Below are positions 15,849 through 22,782 of a stretch of DNA of 39,851 nt, in pieces. Positions within the stretch are counted from its first letter, which is position 1, and each line of letters starts with the position of its first letter. Under the pieces are notes generated by a model. That model saw only the letters and a program-made list of their open reading frames with translations. It did not search any database and was not told the origin of the DNA. Origin of the DNA: Emcibacter sp. (lineage in GTDB: Bacteria; Pseudomonadota; Alphaproteobacteria; Sphingomonadales; Emcibacteraceae); the NCBI GenBank assembly GCA_027019205.1, contig JALUWZ010000141.1, forward strand, positions 1 to 39,851, read 5' to 3'. A program made the position numbers and the translations under genes.

Positions 15849-16494
15849 GGGCGGTTTTGTTTTTTGGACTTTTTTGTTTCAGCAGCTCATCAAGTCTGTC
15901 GCCGCAGATATTGCCGCCGCGCTGACCTTGCAGACGGTAAAATCTGTCAGAGGTTATGGCATAGCTTACGGTGTCATATTTTTCGCCGTTGCGGATGGCG
16001 TAATCCTGCTGATAGCCGTCAAGTCGATAACCGATCAGCTCCAGTGTGTTCATCCAGCGCCAGTGACCGGCATGCTGGCCACCATATATCCGCTGAAGGT
16101 TGAGCCGGTCAAAGCCGTGTTTGGTTAAAAGCGCCACAGATTCGAGCGCCGCACCGCTGACGGAGCGATCACCGAAAACAATGCTGAGCGATGCCGTACG
16201 CAGGGCGGGGTTGATTGATTTCAGGCTCAATACGCCGATATGCCGCGATGTTTCCTTCTCAAGCGCGACCAGCAGCAGGGATGTCGGGTCGGCCATTTCC
16301 CGGGCGACGATTTCCGCCTGTTGCTCGCGGTTGACCGGATAGACCCCGTGAACAAGATATTCCGTAGTGTCCCTGTCATTGAACCAGCTGTGCCAATGGC
16401 CCCGCAGCACATCCTTTTCGATGTCAGGCTGGCGCAGGGCGACAATCCTGCCTTTCAGAAAAATATCGTCATCCTGCGGAGTCTGTCTGGTCAT
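15805..16494 (-). CDS. GNAT-family N-acyltransferase
   Basis: The protein has 229 residues. The GNAT core covers about residues 12-180: ALRQPDIEKDVL, HIGVLSLKSINPALRTASLSI-like strands, IVFGDRSVSGAALESVALL with the acetyl-CoA-binding region, and LNLQRIYGG followed by ELIGYRLDGY. It resembles acetyltransferases that modify sugars, and it lies between the pse operon and the flagellins. A sugar amine or a flagellin residue is therefore a plausible acceptor. A second, PseH-type GNAT is at 18625. The gene ends inside the 3' end of the convergent GT-B-like gene (44-bp overlap). The C-terminal 40 residues are Lys-rich and outside the core. Confidence 0.8.
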   Translation of the reverse strand: MTRQTPQDDDIFLKGRIVALRQPDIEKDVLRGHWHSWFNDRDTTEYLVHGVYPVNREQQAEIVAREMADPTSLLLVALEKETSRHIGVLSLKSINPALRTASLSIVFGDRSVSGAALESVALLTKHGFDRLNLQRIYGGQHAGHWRWMNTLELIGYRLDGYQQDYAIRNGEKYDTVSYAITSDRFYRLQGQRGGNICGDRLDELLKQKSPKNKTALMKQFFHDLYDGGQ

Positions 16495-16558
16495 TATGAT
16501 TTCCGGTTCCGGACTGTTTTCAACAGGGTATCACAGATGCAAAAAAAGAAAAAGGCCG

Positions 16559-17386
16559 TCACCCGAATATCCTGAGGATTGCCTGCGGTGCCTTATTGGC
16601 AATTGACAGGGCCTGCACCCCGAGCTGCTGCTTGACCTGAAGGGCCTGAAGATTGGCGCTCTCCTTGGCCATATTGGCGTCCACCAGATTGCCGATGCCG
16701 ATTTCGATAGTATTGGAAATCTTGTCGGCAAAAACCCGCTGGGCTTCAAGTGATTTGCCGCCGGCCCCGAGCTTGGTCAGGGTGACACTGACCGCCGCAA
16801 GAGAGGTGGAAATATTGCCCAAAGCCGCAGAGGCCAGGGCCTGTGTCGTGATGGTCTGGGCCGCAGTGATGGAAATAATCCCTCCGCCGAGGGTCAGATT
16901 CTGATGGGCGATGGTGATGGTCTGGCTGGCATTGGGGTTGGTGATGGCGACAATGGCGTCCGTCCCGCCGTCAATCAGGTTTGCACCGTTAAATTCCGCA
17001 TTATTAATGATAATCGTAATCTGGTCTCTCAGCGCCTTGAAATCTTCTGACAGGGCCGAGCGGCTGGTGGCATCAAGTCCGGAATCGGCGGCGGCGACAG
17101 CTTTTTCCTTCATCTGGATCAGCAGGTCTGAAATGGACCCGGCGGCGGCAAGGGAAACATCAGAGGTGCTGATTGACCGGTCCAGACTCTGCTTGACCGC
17201 GTTATAGCCCTTGAGGTCAGCGCGGAGCTTCTGGGCAATGGAGAAAATAGCCGCATTGTCTTTGGCGGTCGCAACTTTCAGGCCGGTGTTTATATGGGTC
17301 TGGGTTGTTCCAAGTTCACGTGTGGTGGCATTCAGGTTAAAGAGGGCTGATAAAGCAATTGCGTTGCTGTTAACAGAGAAGGCCAT
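16559..17386 (-). CDS. Flagellin, 275 residues (downstream tandem copy)
   Basis: It has typical flagellin ends: MAFSVNSNAIALSALFNLN, then INTGLKVATAKDNAAIFSIAQ, and a C-terminus with EIGIGNLVDANMAKESANL and QALSIANKAPQAILRIFG. By eye it differs from the tandem copy at 17507-18334 at 39 of 275 positions (about 86% identical), pointing to duplication followed by divergence. The central AITNPNASQTITIAHQN region is Ser/Thr/Asn-rich. AAGGA lies about 10 bases before the ATG. I find no complete sigma-54 promoter directly upstream, so it may be transcribed with the upstream copy. Confidence 0.95.
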   Translation of the reverse strand: MAFSVNSNAIALSALFNLNATTRELGTTQTHINTGLKVATAKDNAAIFSIAQKLRADLKGYNAVKQSLDRSISTSDVSLAAAGSISDLLIQMKEKAVAAADSGLDATSRSALSEDFKALRDQITIIINNAEFNGANLIDGGTDAIVAITNPNASQTITIAHQNLTLGGGIISITAAQTITTQALASAALGNISTSLAAVSVTLTKLGAGGKSLEAQRVFADKISNTIEIGIGNLVDANMAKESANLQALQVKQQLGVQALSIANKAPQAILRIFG

Positions 17387-17430
17387 TTTCGGGGTCCTTT
17401 AAAAAATAAATGTCGTAATTTCAGGACATC

Positions 17431-17464
17431 CGGGAGAGAAAGGCTGTGCCGGACCATTCTCCCG
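17431..17464 (-). promoter_or_regulatory. Hairpin in leader between the tandem flagellins
   Basis: Arms CGGGAGA and TCTCCCG (7 bp, perfect) enclose a 20-base loop. On the minus strand it ends 44 bases before the ATG at 17386, a position similar to the hairpins before the other two flagellins. No T-run follows, so a leader structure is more likely than a terminator. Confidence 0.45.
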
Positions 17465-17506
17465 CAGATGGGTAAATCCTGTTCTGAAATGCGCCTTGCG
17501 GGCTTT

Positions 17507-18334
17507 TTACTGGAACAGTCTCAGAATGGATTGCGGCGCCTTATTGGCAATCGACAGGGCCTGAACCCCGAGCTGCTGCTTGACCTGAAGGGATTGCAGG
17601 TTGGCACTTTCCTTGGCCATATTGGCGTCCACCAGATTGCCGATGCCGATTTCGATGGTATTGGAAATCTTGTCGGCAAAAACCCGCTGGGATTGCAGTG
17701 ATTTGCCACCGGCGCCGAATTTTGTCAGAACCACACTGACCGCAGCAAGAGATACTGAAATATTGCCGACCGCCGCAGAGGCGAGAGCCTGCGAGGTAAT
17801 CGCCTGAGCCGCCGTGATGGTAATATTGCCGCCGCCGAGGGTCAGATTCTGATGGGCGATGGTGATGGTCTGGGTGGCATTGGGGTTGGTGATGGCCACA
17901 ACCGCATCGGTTCCGCCATCTATCAGATTGGTGCCATTGAATTCCGCATTGGCGACAATGATGCTGATCTGGTCGCGCAGGGCTTTGAAATCCTCGTTCA
18001 GCGCCGTCCGGCTGGTATTGTCAAGCCCGGCATCGGCGGCGGCGACTGCCTTTTCCTTCATCTGGATCAACAGGTCCGATATTGATGACGCGGCGGCAAG
18101 GGCAATGTCAGATGTGCTGACAGACCGGTCAAGGCTCTGCTTGACCGCATTGAACCCTCTCAGATCGGCCCGAAGTTTCTGGGCGATCGAGAAAATTGCG
18201 GCATTATCCTTGGCGGTGGCGATTTTCAGACCGGTGTTGATATGGGTCTGGGTAACTTCCAGGTCTTTGGTTGTTGTATTCAAATTGAGCAGCGCCGACA
18301 GGGCACTGGCATTTGTATTGACTGAGAAAGCCAT
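17507..18334 (-). CDS. Flagellin, 275 residues (upstream tandem copy, sigma-54 promoter)
   Basis: The start at 18334 was chosen over an in-frame start at 18412 because AAGGAG lies 7-8 bases before it and MAFSVNTNASALSALLNLN aligns with other flagellins. The N- and C-terminal polymerisation helices are intact (INTGLKIATAKDNAAIFS; IGIGNLVDANMAKES). The centre contains ITNPNATQTITIAHQN. It has the best flagellin promoter in the window, a -24/-12 element at 18423-18408. A hairpin at 18391-18373 should lie at the 5' end of its mRNA. Export is through the flagellar type III route without a cleaved signal. Confidence 0.95.
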   Translation of the reverse strand: MAFSVNTNASALSALLNLNTTTKDLEVTQTHINTGLKIATAKDNAAIFSIAQKLRADLRGFNAVKQSLDRSVSTSDIALAAASSISDLLIQMKEKAVAAADAGLDNTSRTALNEDFKALRDQISIIVANAEFNGTNLIDGGTDAVVAITNPNATQTITIAHQNLTLGGGNITITAAQAITSQALASAAVGNISVSLAAVSVVLTKFGAGGKSLQSQRVFADKISNTIEIGIGNLVDANMAKESANLQSLQVKQQLGVQALSIANKAPQSILRLFQ

Positions 18335-18372
18335 TCCGCTCTCCTTCCATGAGTTGCATTCTGAACATGTCG

Positions 18373-18391
18373 TATCCCGTTCACAGGGATA
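18373..18391 (-). promoter_or_regulatory. Leader hairpin of the sigma-54 flagellin mRNA
   Basis: TATCCC and GGGATA (6 bp, perfect) flank a 7-base loop. The hairpin begins about 6 bases after the transcription start predicted from the -24/-12 element and ends 38 bases before the ATG. Confidence 0.5.
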
Positions 18392-18407
18392 TACCAATAA
18401 TATGAAA

Positions 18408-18423
18408 TGCAAGAGGTGTGCCA
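18408..18423 (-). promoter_or_regulatory. Sigma-54 promoter of flagellin
   Basis: Read on the minus strand it is TGGCACA-N4-TTGCA, against the consensus TGGCACG-N4-TTGCW: one mismatch, with both the GG and GC dinucleotides at correct spacing. The predicted transcript start is near 18397, about 62 bases before the ATG. A candidate enhancer lies 90 bp upstream. Confidence 0.8.
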
Positions 18424-18489
18424 GTTTTTTATGTCCTATAACATATTGAAATATAAAGATAAAATTAAACGGGGGAAAGATAGACCATT

Positions 18490-18534
18490 ATGGCAGGAAG
18501 ATTCTGCCATCTGCCCGGCAAAGCTTGCACAGCA
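18490..18534. promoter_or_regulatory. Candidate enhancer palindromes upstream of flagellin and pseH
   Basis: ATGGCAG (18490-18496) and CTGCCAT (18504-18510) form a perfect 7-bp inverted repeat. Directly after it, 18514-18530 carries CCCGGCAA-N3-TTGCAC, the motif also found before flgI and flgF. The motif lies 90 bp from the flagellin sigma-54 element and could serve the divergent pseH as well. Confidence 0.55.
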
Positions 18535-18624
18535 GGGGACAGGAATCGTCGGCAGCACTCTGCTTTATTCGGAATATGAATTGATGCGTGACGAACAATA
18601 AGATATAAGGGAGAGGATAATTTT

Positions 18625-19482
18625 ATGAAGTCAGTTCGGTTCAGGCCTGCTTTTAGTGACAGAATATCAGGGATATTTACCATGACTGTAAAAGATAACA
18701 GGCGTCCCCGGCAAATTAACCTGATTCCCCTGACGGATGTCAGCACAGAGGTCCAGTTGGGCATACGCGAAATGCGTAATGAGGATACTGTCCGCAAATG
18801 GATGTTTACCGACCGTATTATCGAGCTGAATGAGCATCTGGCGTGGTTGAGCCGGATCAAGGGCGATCAAAGGCAGATAATTTTTGTTGTTATTGATGGT
18901 GAGGGTTGCCCCGTCGGGATTGCCAGTGTCAATGCCATTGATTATCCTCACAAGAAAGCGGACTGGGCCTTTTACCTGACGGAAAAGGCCCCTGCCGGAC
19001 TTGGTTCCGCTCTGGAATTTGCCTTTATCAATTTTATTTTTGACGCGCTGGATATGCAAAAACTGAACTGTCAGGTCATCGAAGGCAATGACAGGGTGGT
19101 CAAGCTGCATAAAAAATTTCTGTTCGAGGATGAAGGCTTCAAAAGGTCGGATATTATTAATAACGGCAAACGTATCGGTGTCCATCTTCTGGGCCTGACC
19201 AGAAAAGACTGGGACGAGGGGAAAGGCGGGGTTTACGAAAAATACGGCAAAAGTCTTGATAAATATTCTATCTCGGTCAGCTGGGATAACAGCCAGGGGA
19301 AAGGCGACGGGAAGCTGGTTGACCAGATTGAAATGGCCCGGGCGCGCAATAATCTGAACTGGATGAATATATTGCGGCTGGTGCTTGATTTGTCGCCTGA
19401 ACATGGCAAGGCTCTGATTGCCGATATCAGGGATATTGACAAGGAAATATCCAGATTGAGTGATAAACTGGTTTCGGAGTGA
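18625..19482 (+). CDS. pseH: PseH-like acetyltransferase with C-terminal helical extension
   Basis: The protein has 285 residues. GGGAGAGGA lies 8 bases before ATG 18625; an in-frame ATG at 18682 is less well supported. The GNAT domain (about 40-195) has the PseH pattern IREMRNEDTVRKWMF and IIELNEHLAWL, then IGIASVNAI-type strands and KLHKKFLFEDEGF. PseH acetylates the 4-amino group of the PseC product, the third step of pseudaminic-acid synthesis. Beyond the core is an extra region of about 85 residues ending in ARNNLNWMNILRLVLD and a helical tail. This is absent from the roughly 180-residue classical PseH and may be a docking module. Confidence 0.85.
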   Translation: MKSVRFRPAFSDRISGIFTMTVKDNRRPRQINLIPLTDVSTEVQLGIREMRNEDTVRKWMFTDRIIELNEHLAWLSRIKGDQRQIIFVVIDGEGCPVGIASVNAIDYPHKKADWAFYLTEKAPAGLGSALEFAFINFIFDALDMQKLNCQVIEGNDRVVKLHKKFLFEDEGFKRSDIINNGKRIGVHLLGLTRKDWDEGKGGVYEKYGKSLDKYSISVSWDNSQGKGDGKLVDQIEMARARNNLNWMNILRLVLDLSPEHGKALIADIRDIDKEISRLSDKLVSE

Positions 19483-19493
19483 ATTTTAGCCGT

Positions 19494-19940
19494 TCAGACA
19501 GTCTGGTTCAGAGTGATTGACGTCGGGGATTTTCTGGCAGATTTCGAGCCGTCGGCAGCGTAGCGATTTGTCCGGTTTTCACTTTTGACAACTTCCTCGC
19601 TTATCGCCTTGATCATGCTCTCGGAAATTTTCTTCAGGGCCATGACCAGTCTTTTATGGCGGGTCAGGGTTTCCTGGAAAATCCGCGCTTCCCGTTTTAG
19701 CCGGCGGATTGCCGGGCCGTTGCCGCTGGCCTGTAATCCGCCACGACTGGCGAGTTCGGCCATTTCCCTGTGATAACTTGCCATGAGCTGGTTTTTGATT
19801 GGCAGCAGTTTTTGCACCTCTGCGGGCCGACTGGTCTTCAGCAGCTTCATCTCCCGTGACAGAATGCCGGTCAGGTCCCGGATGGTTTCAATCAGGGCGG
19901 TTAGAAAATCTTTGTGATCTGAAACTGGTTTATTTGACAT
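19494..19940 (-). CDS. FlgN-like flagellar helical protein
   Basis: The protein has 148 residues from ATG 19940; a TTG at 19952 is an alternative start. It is almost wholly helical, with FLTALIETIRDLTGILSREM and a KNQLMASYHREMAELASRG segment, the pattern of FlgN-type export chaperones for hook-filament junction proteins. It overlaps the end of flgJ by 11 bp and is the last gene of the flgI-flgJ unit. The Lys/Ser/Thr-rich C-terminal 30 residues look disordered. Family assignment rests on pattern and context, and it could be another small flagellar helper. Confidence 0.6.
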   Translation of the reverse strand: MSNKPVSDHKDFLTALIETIRDLTGILSREMKLLKTSRPAEVQKLLPIKNQLMASYHREMAELASRGGLQASGNGPAIRRLKREARIFQETLTRHKRLVMALKKISESMIKAISEEVVKSENRTNRYAADGSKSARKSPTSITLNQTV

Positions 19941-20259
19941 TCGCTGGTCCAACTTCCTGTGTTTTCAGTATTTCCCGGTAAATGGAATCAGAAAGGCCGA
20001 TGCCGCCGCTGCGGGCAATTTGTTTGGAGATTTCCTCATTCATAACATCTTTGAAAATTGCCTCGCTGTTGCCGCCGCCAAAGGGACCATCGGATTTAAT
20101 GCCGACAGACATGCTTTTAAGAATCTGCGACAGGAAAACCGCCTCGAATTTTTCGGCAGTATCCCGGGCCTTTCGTTCAAAGGCTGTGGCCGGCCTTGGC
20201 AGTTTGGCAGTTTGGGTCAGTCTGGCCGCAGGGGGAATATTGACGAATTTCATATCCAT
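19930..20259 (-). CDS. flgJ: FlgJ-type rod-binding protein without muramidase domain
   Basis: The protein has 109 residues, corresponding to the N-terminal rod-binding domain of FlgJ. Key segments are AEKFEAVFLSQILKSM, FGGGNSEAIFKDVMNEEISK and GGIGLSDSIYREILK. The C-terminal peptidoglycan hydrolase domain of enterobacterial FlgJ is absent, as is normal in alphaproteobacteria, where a separate lytic enzyme is used. It helps rod assembly through the periplasm. The start codon overlaps the flgI stop by 1 bp (TAATG). Confidence 0.9.
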   Translation of the reverse strand: MDMKFVNIPPAARLTQTAKLPRPATAFERKARDTAEKFEAVFLSQILKSMSVGIKSDGPFGGGNSEAIFKDVMNEEISKQIARSGGIGLSDSIYREILKTQEVGPANVK

Positions 20260-21398
20260 TACATCACCTCTATTTCCGCATGGAGGGCGCCGGATACTTT
20301 CAGGGCCTGCAGAATGGCAATCATGTCACGGGGACCAATCCCGAGGGCATTCAGACCGTCAACAAGATCCTGCAGGTTGACGCCGGGCTTCAGCAGGGCA
20401 AATTTCTTGCCGGCGTTATCCTCAACATCAACTGTTGTTCTGGGAACGACGGTGGTATTGCCCTGACCCAGGGGATTTGGCTGGGAGACCTGCGGCGTTT
20501 CCGAGACCCGGATGGTCAGGTTACCCTGGGCAATGGCCACTTCCCCGACCCGGACCTCGTTGCCGATCACAATAATTCCGGACCGTTCGTCAACAACGAC
20601 CCGGGCTTTCTGGTCAGGCTGGATATAGAGCTGTTCTATATCCGTGACCAGATCAACCATATTACTGCTATAATTGTCCGGCTTGATCATCATAACAGTG
20701 GCCGGGTCAAGGGCCATGGCGGCCCGGGTTTTCATCTTGTCATTGATCGCCCGGGCGATACGTTCCGAGGTGGTAAAATCCGGATCGCGCAGGGACAGAA
20801 GAATTTTCTTCTTGGTGATCATGGAATAGTTGACTTCTTTTTCGACAATGCCGCCATTCGGAATTCTGCCTGCTGTCGGCACGCCCTGGGTGACGCTTGA
20901 CGCGGCCCCGCCAGCGGAAAATCCCGATACCTGTACAGAGCCTTGCGCGACGGCATAAACCTCGCCATCCGCGCCCTTGAGCGGGGTGACGATCAAGGTG
21001 CCCCCGCGCAGGTTTTCGGCATCGCCAATAGAGCTTACACTGACATCAAGGCGGTTTCCCGGACGGGCAAAGGGTGTTAAACTTGCGGTCACCATAACGG
21101 CGGCTACATTTTCCCCCTTCATTTTTGTCCCCCGGGTATTAACCCCGAGACGTTCCAGCATGGCGACGATACTCTGTTCGGTATAGGGGGCATTTCTGAG
21201 CGAATCGCCGGTGCCGTCCAGTCCAACCACAAGACCATAACCGACCAGCTGGTTTTCCCTGATTCCCTCAATAGAGACCAGATCCTTGATCCGGGATGCT
21301 GCCATGGCGGATAGCGGATTTGCCACCGCAGTGACGGCCATCAAAATCAGGGTGACCAGCTTTTGCCTCAGGGCGCATTTGGGGAACTTCTGCCACAT
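20259..21398 (-). CDS. flgI: FlgI, flagellar P-ring protein
   Basis: The protein has 379 residues with an N-terminal signal peptide (hydrophobic LVTLILMAVTAVANPLSAMA, cleavage after about residue 33). The mature start SRIKDLVSIEGIRENQLVGY and the segments LVVGLDGTGDSLRNAPYTEQ, RPGNRLDVSVSSIGDAENL and the C-terminal LVDGLNALGIGPRDMIAILQ are diagnostic of FlgI. It forms the periplasmic ring around the rod in peptidoglycan. A sigma-54 element at 21460-21445 and a candidate enhancer at 21593-21571 lie upstream. It heads a unit with flgJ and the FlgN-like gene and is divergent from fliX. Confidence 0.97.
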   Translation of the reverse strand: MWQKFPKCALRQKLVTLILMAVTAVANPLSAMAASRIKDLVSIEGIRENQLVGYGLVVGLDGTGDSLRNAPYTEQSIVAMLERLGVNTRGTKMKGENVAAVMVTASLTPFARPGNRLDVSVSSIGDAENLRGGTLIVTPLKGADGEVYAVAQGSVQVSGFSAGGAASSVTQGVPTAGRIPNGGIVEKEVNYSMITKKKILLSLRDPDFTTSERIARAINDKMKTRAAMALDPATVMMIKPDNYSSNMVDLVTDIEQLYIQPDQKARVVVDERSGIIVIGNEVRVGEVAIAQGNLTIRVSETPQVSQPNPLGQGNTTVVPRTTVDVEDNAGKKFALLKPGVNLQDLVDGLNALGIGPRDMIAILQALKVSGALHAEIEVM

Positions 21399-21444
21399 AT
21401 CAAGTCCGTTTCAGAAAATTGTCATTATTACTCGGTTAGGGTTA

Positions 21445-21460
21445 TGCGAAATTCATGCCA
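21445..21460 (-). promoter_or_regulatory. Sigma-54 promoter of flgI unit
   Basis: The minus strand reads TGGCATG-AATT-TCGCA: two mismatches to TGGCACG-N4-TTGCA, with the essential GG and GC correctly spaced. The predicted start is near 21434, about 36 bases before the flgI ATG. Confidence 0.7.
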
Positions 21461-21570
21461 GAAATAACGGAAAGATAAATAATATATAACATATTGTTTT
21501 GTATAAGTATTTTGCCTTCTAAATATCTATGATGCGTGCAAAGTCCGGCATATTGAGAATATTTTTCCCG

Positions 21571-21593
21571 TTGCAGGGCAAGGCTTGCCGGGC
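21571..21593. promoter_or_regulatory. Candidate enhancer palindrome between flgI and fliX
   Basis: On the minus strand it carries CCCGGCAA-N3-TTGCCC, with GGCAAG and CTTGCC as a near-perfect palindrome on the plus strand. It is 111 bp upstream of the flgI -24/-12 element and about 80 bp before fliX. Confidence 0.55.
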
Positions 21594-21672
21594 AATAAAG
21601 ACCAGTTCTGTCTATGAAGCCGTGCCATGATCTGTTACTTATATATCCTGACCCCAATCTTGTGAGGACTCT

Positions 21673-22086
21673 ATGGAAATAAAAGGACCGGGAAGAATTA
21701 CGACCGTGTCGCGCAAGGGAAAAAAGCGACGCAGCAGCAAGGCGGAATTTGGCAAAAATCTGTCTCCGGAGGAGGTATCTTCTGCCGCGCCGCCGAGCGG
21801 CACCTCCCCCCTGACGGCGGTCAGTTCCCTGTTATCCCTGCAGGAGATCCCGGCGGACAGTAAAGGCCGTCGGGAAGGACTCGATTTTGCCGATGATCTT
21901 CTGGGGCATCTGGAAATGATCCGCCACGGATTGCTTGCCGGGCAAATTCCCCGTCATAACCTGAAAGATGTTATCAGGGTGGTTTCCCGGCAGCGCAGCC
22001 TGACAAATGACCCTGCTCTTGACGAGATTCTGGCCGATATGGAACTCCGGGTCAGAGTGGAACTGGCAAAGCTTGAAATGCTGTAA
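21673..22086 (+). CDS. fliX: FliX, flagellar assembly checkpoint regulator
   Basis: The protein has 137 residues. It begins MEIKGPGRITTVSRKGKKRR and ends with the FliX pattern LLGHLEMIRHGLLAGQIPR, VVSRQRSLTNDPALDEIL and MELRVRVELAKLEML. In Caulobacter FliX couples completion of the early basal body to the activity of FlbD, the enhancer-binding activator of sigma-54 flagellar promoters. Its presence beside flgI agrees with the sigma-54 elements in this window. FlbD itself is not in the window. The Ser/Pro-rich middle (residues 30-60) is probably flexible. GAGGAC lies 7 bases before the ATG. Confidence 0.92.
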   Translation: MEIKGPGRITTVSRKGKKRRSSKAEFGKNLSPEEVSSAAPPSGTSPLTAVSSLLSLQEIPADSKGRREGLDFADDLLGHLEMIRHGLLAGQIPRHNLKDVIRVVSRQRSLTNDPALDEILADMELRVRVELAKLEML

Positions 22087-22115
22087 ATACAGCTTTTGCC
22101 CTTGTGGCGCTCCCC

Positions 22116-22151
22116 CGTAATATTGACCGTAATATTGACCGCAATATTAAC
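22116..22151. repeat. Three tandem 12-bp repeats between fliX and dksA
   Basis: CGTAATATTGAC occurs twice exactly and a third time as CGCAATATTAAC. Each unit contains the palindrome AATATT. They lie 82 bp before the dksA start and may be regulator-binding sites. Confidence 0.8.
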
Positions 22152-22232
22152 CCTTGAAATCCGGGGATGAGTTGAGTAGGTTGTCCTCCAAAAGCAAGCA
22201 GTATTTCGGACGGATATAATCAGAGGTTATTG

Positions 22233-22649
22233 ATGGAAACCAAATTGCCGGAAGGATATAAACCTTCACCAGACGAAAAATTTATGAATCGGTATCAGAC
22301 ACAATATTTCTATAACAAGCTCACAGACTGGAAAGACGAAATTCTGCGCGAATCCAGAGAGACGCTGGCCCATCTTCAGGAGGACAGCCAGAAGGAGCCT
22401 GATATTGCCGACCGGGCCTCATCGGAAACCGACTGGTCGATTGAACTCCGAACCCGTGACCGGCAGCGTAAACTGATTGCCAAAATTGATGCGGCAATTG
22501 AGAGAATTAAAAAGGGGGAATATGGTTATTGCGAAGTAACCGGAGAACCGATTGATCTGGAGCGGCTGGATGCCCGCCCGATTGCCATGATGACTCTGGA
22601 AGCCCAGGAAGAGCATGAGAAATATGAAAAAGTCCACCGGGATTCTTAA
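22233..22649 (+). CDS. dksA: DksA, RNA-polymerase secondary-channel regulator with one cysteine
   Basis: The protein has 138 residues from ATG 22233, which AGAGG precedes; an adjacent TTG at 22230 is less likely. The N-terminal YFYNKLTDWKDEILRES and the coiled coil with the tip DWSIELRTRDRQRKLI match DksA, which works with ppGpp on promoters. The zinc-finger region reads YCEVTGEPIDLERLDARP and then MTLEAQ. Only the first of the four classical cysteines remains (C, T, T, A). Such one-Cys DksA proteins are known from alphaproteobacteria such as Cereibacter sphaeroides and fold without zinc. A strong terminator follows. Confidence 0.95.
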   Translation: METKLPEGYKPSPDEKFMNRYQTQYFYNKLTDWKDEILRESRETLAHLQEDSQKEPDIADRASSETDWSIELRTRDRQRKLIAKIDAAIERIKKGEYGYCEVTGEPIDLERLDARPIAMMTLEAQEEHEKYEKVHRDS

Positions 22650-22682
22650 AAAAAACCGGCGACTATATCATCCTGTAAAATA

Positions 22683-22715
22683 AAAGGACCGTACTCTTCT
22701 GGTACGGTCCTTTTT
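22683..22715. terminator. Strong bidirectional terminator between dksA and flgH
   Basis: AAAGGACCGTAC pairs perfectly over 12 bp with GTACGGTCCTTT across a 7-base loop. TTTTT follows on the plus strand and TTTTATTTT on the minus strand. It should stop both dksA and the flgFGAH transcript. Confidence 0.95.
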
Positions 22716-22782
22716 CTTTGTGGGGGAAGTGGCGGATGAATGTTGCCATCATCCGCTGAACACATATTTCACAAAGATATTC

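Noticed and set aside
21571..21593. Palindrome before fliX read as a sigma-54 core promoter
   Set aside because: GG and GC are 8-9 bases apart on either strand instead of 10. It fits an enhancer better.
22215..22220. TATAAT just before dksA as a -10 box
   Set aside because: It is only 13 bases from the start codon and has no -35 partner at 16-18 bp. A ribosome site would be lost from the transcript.
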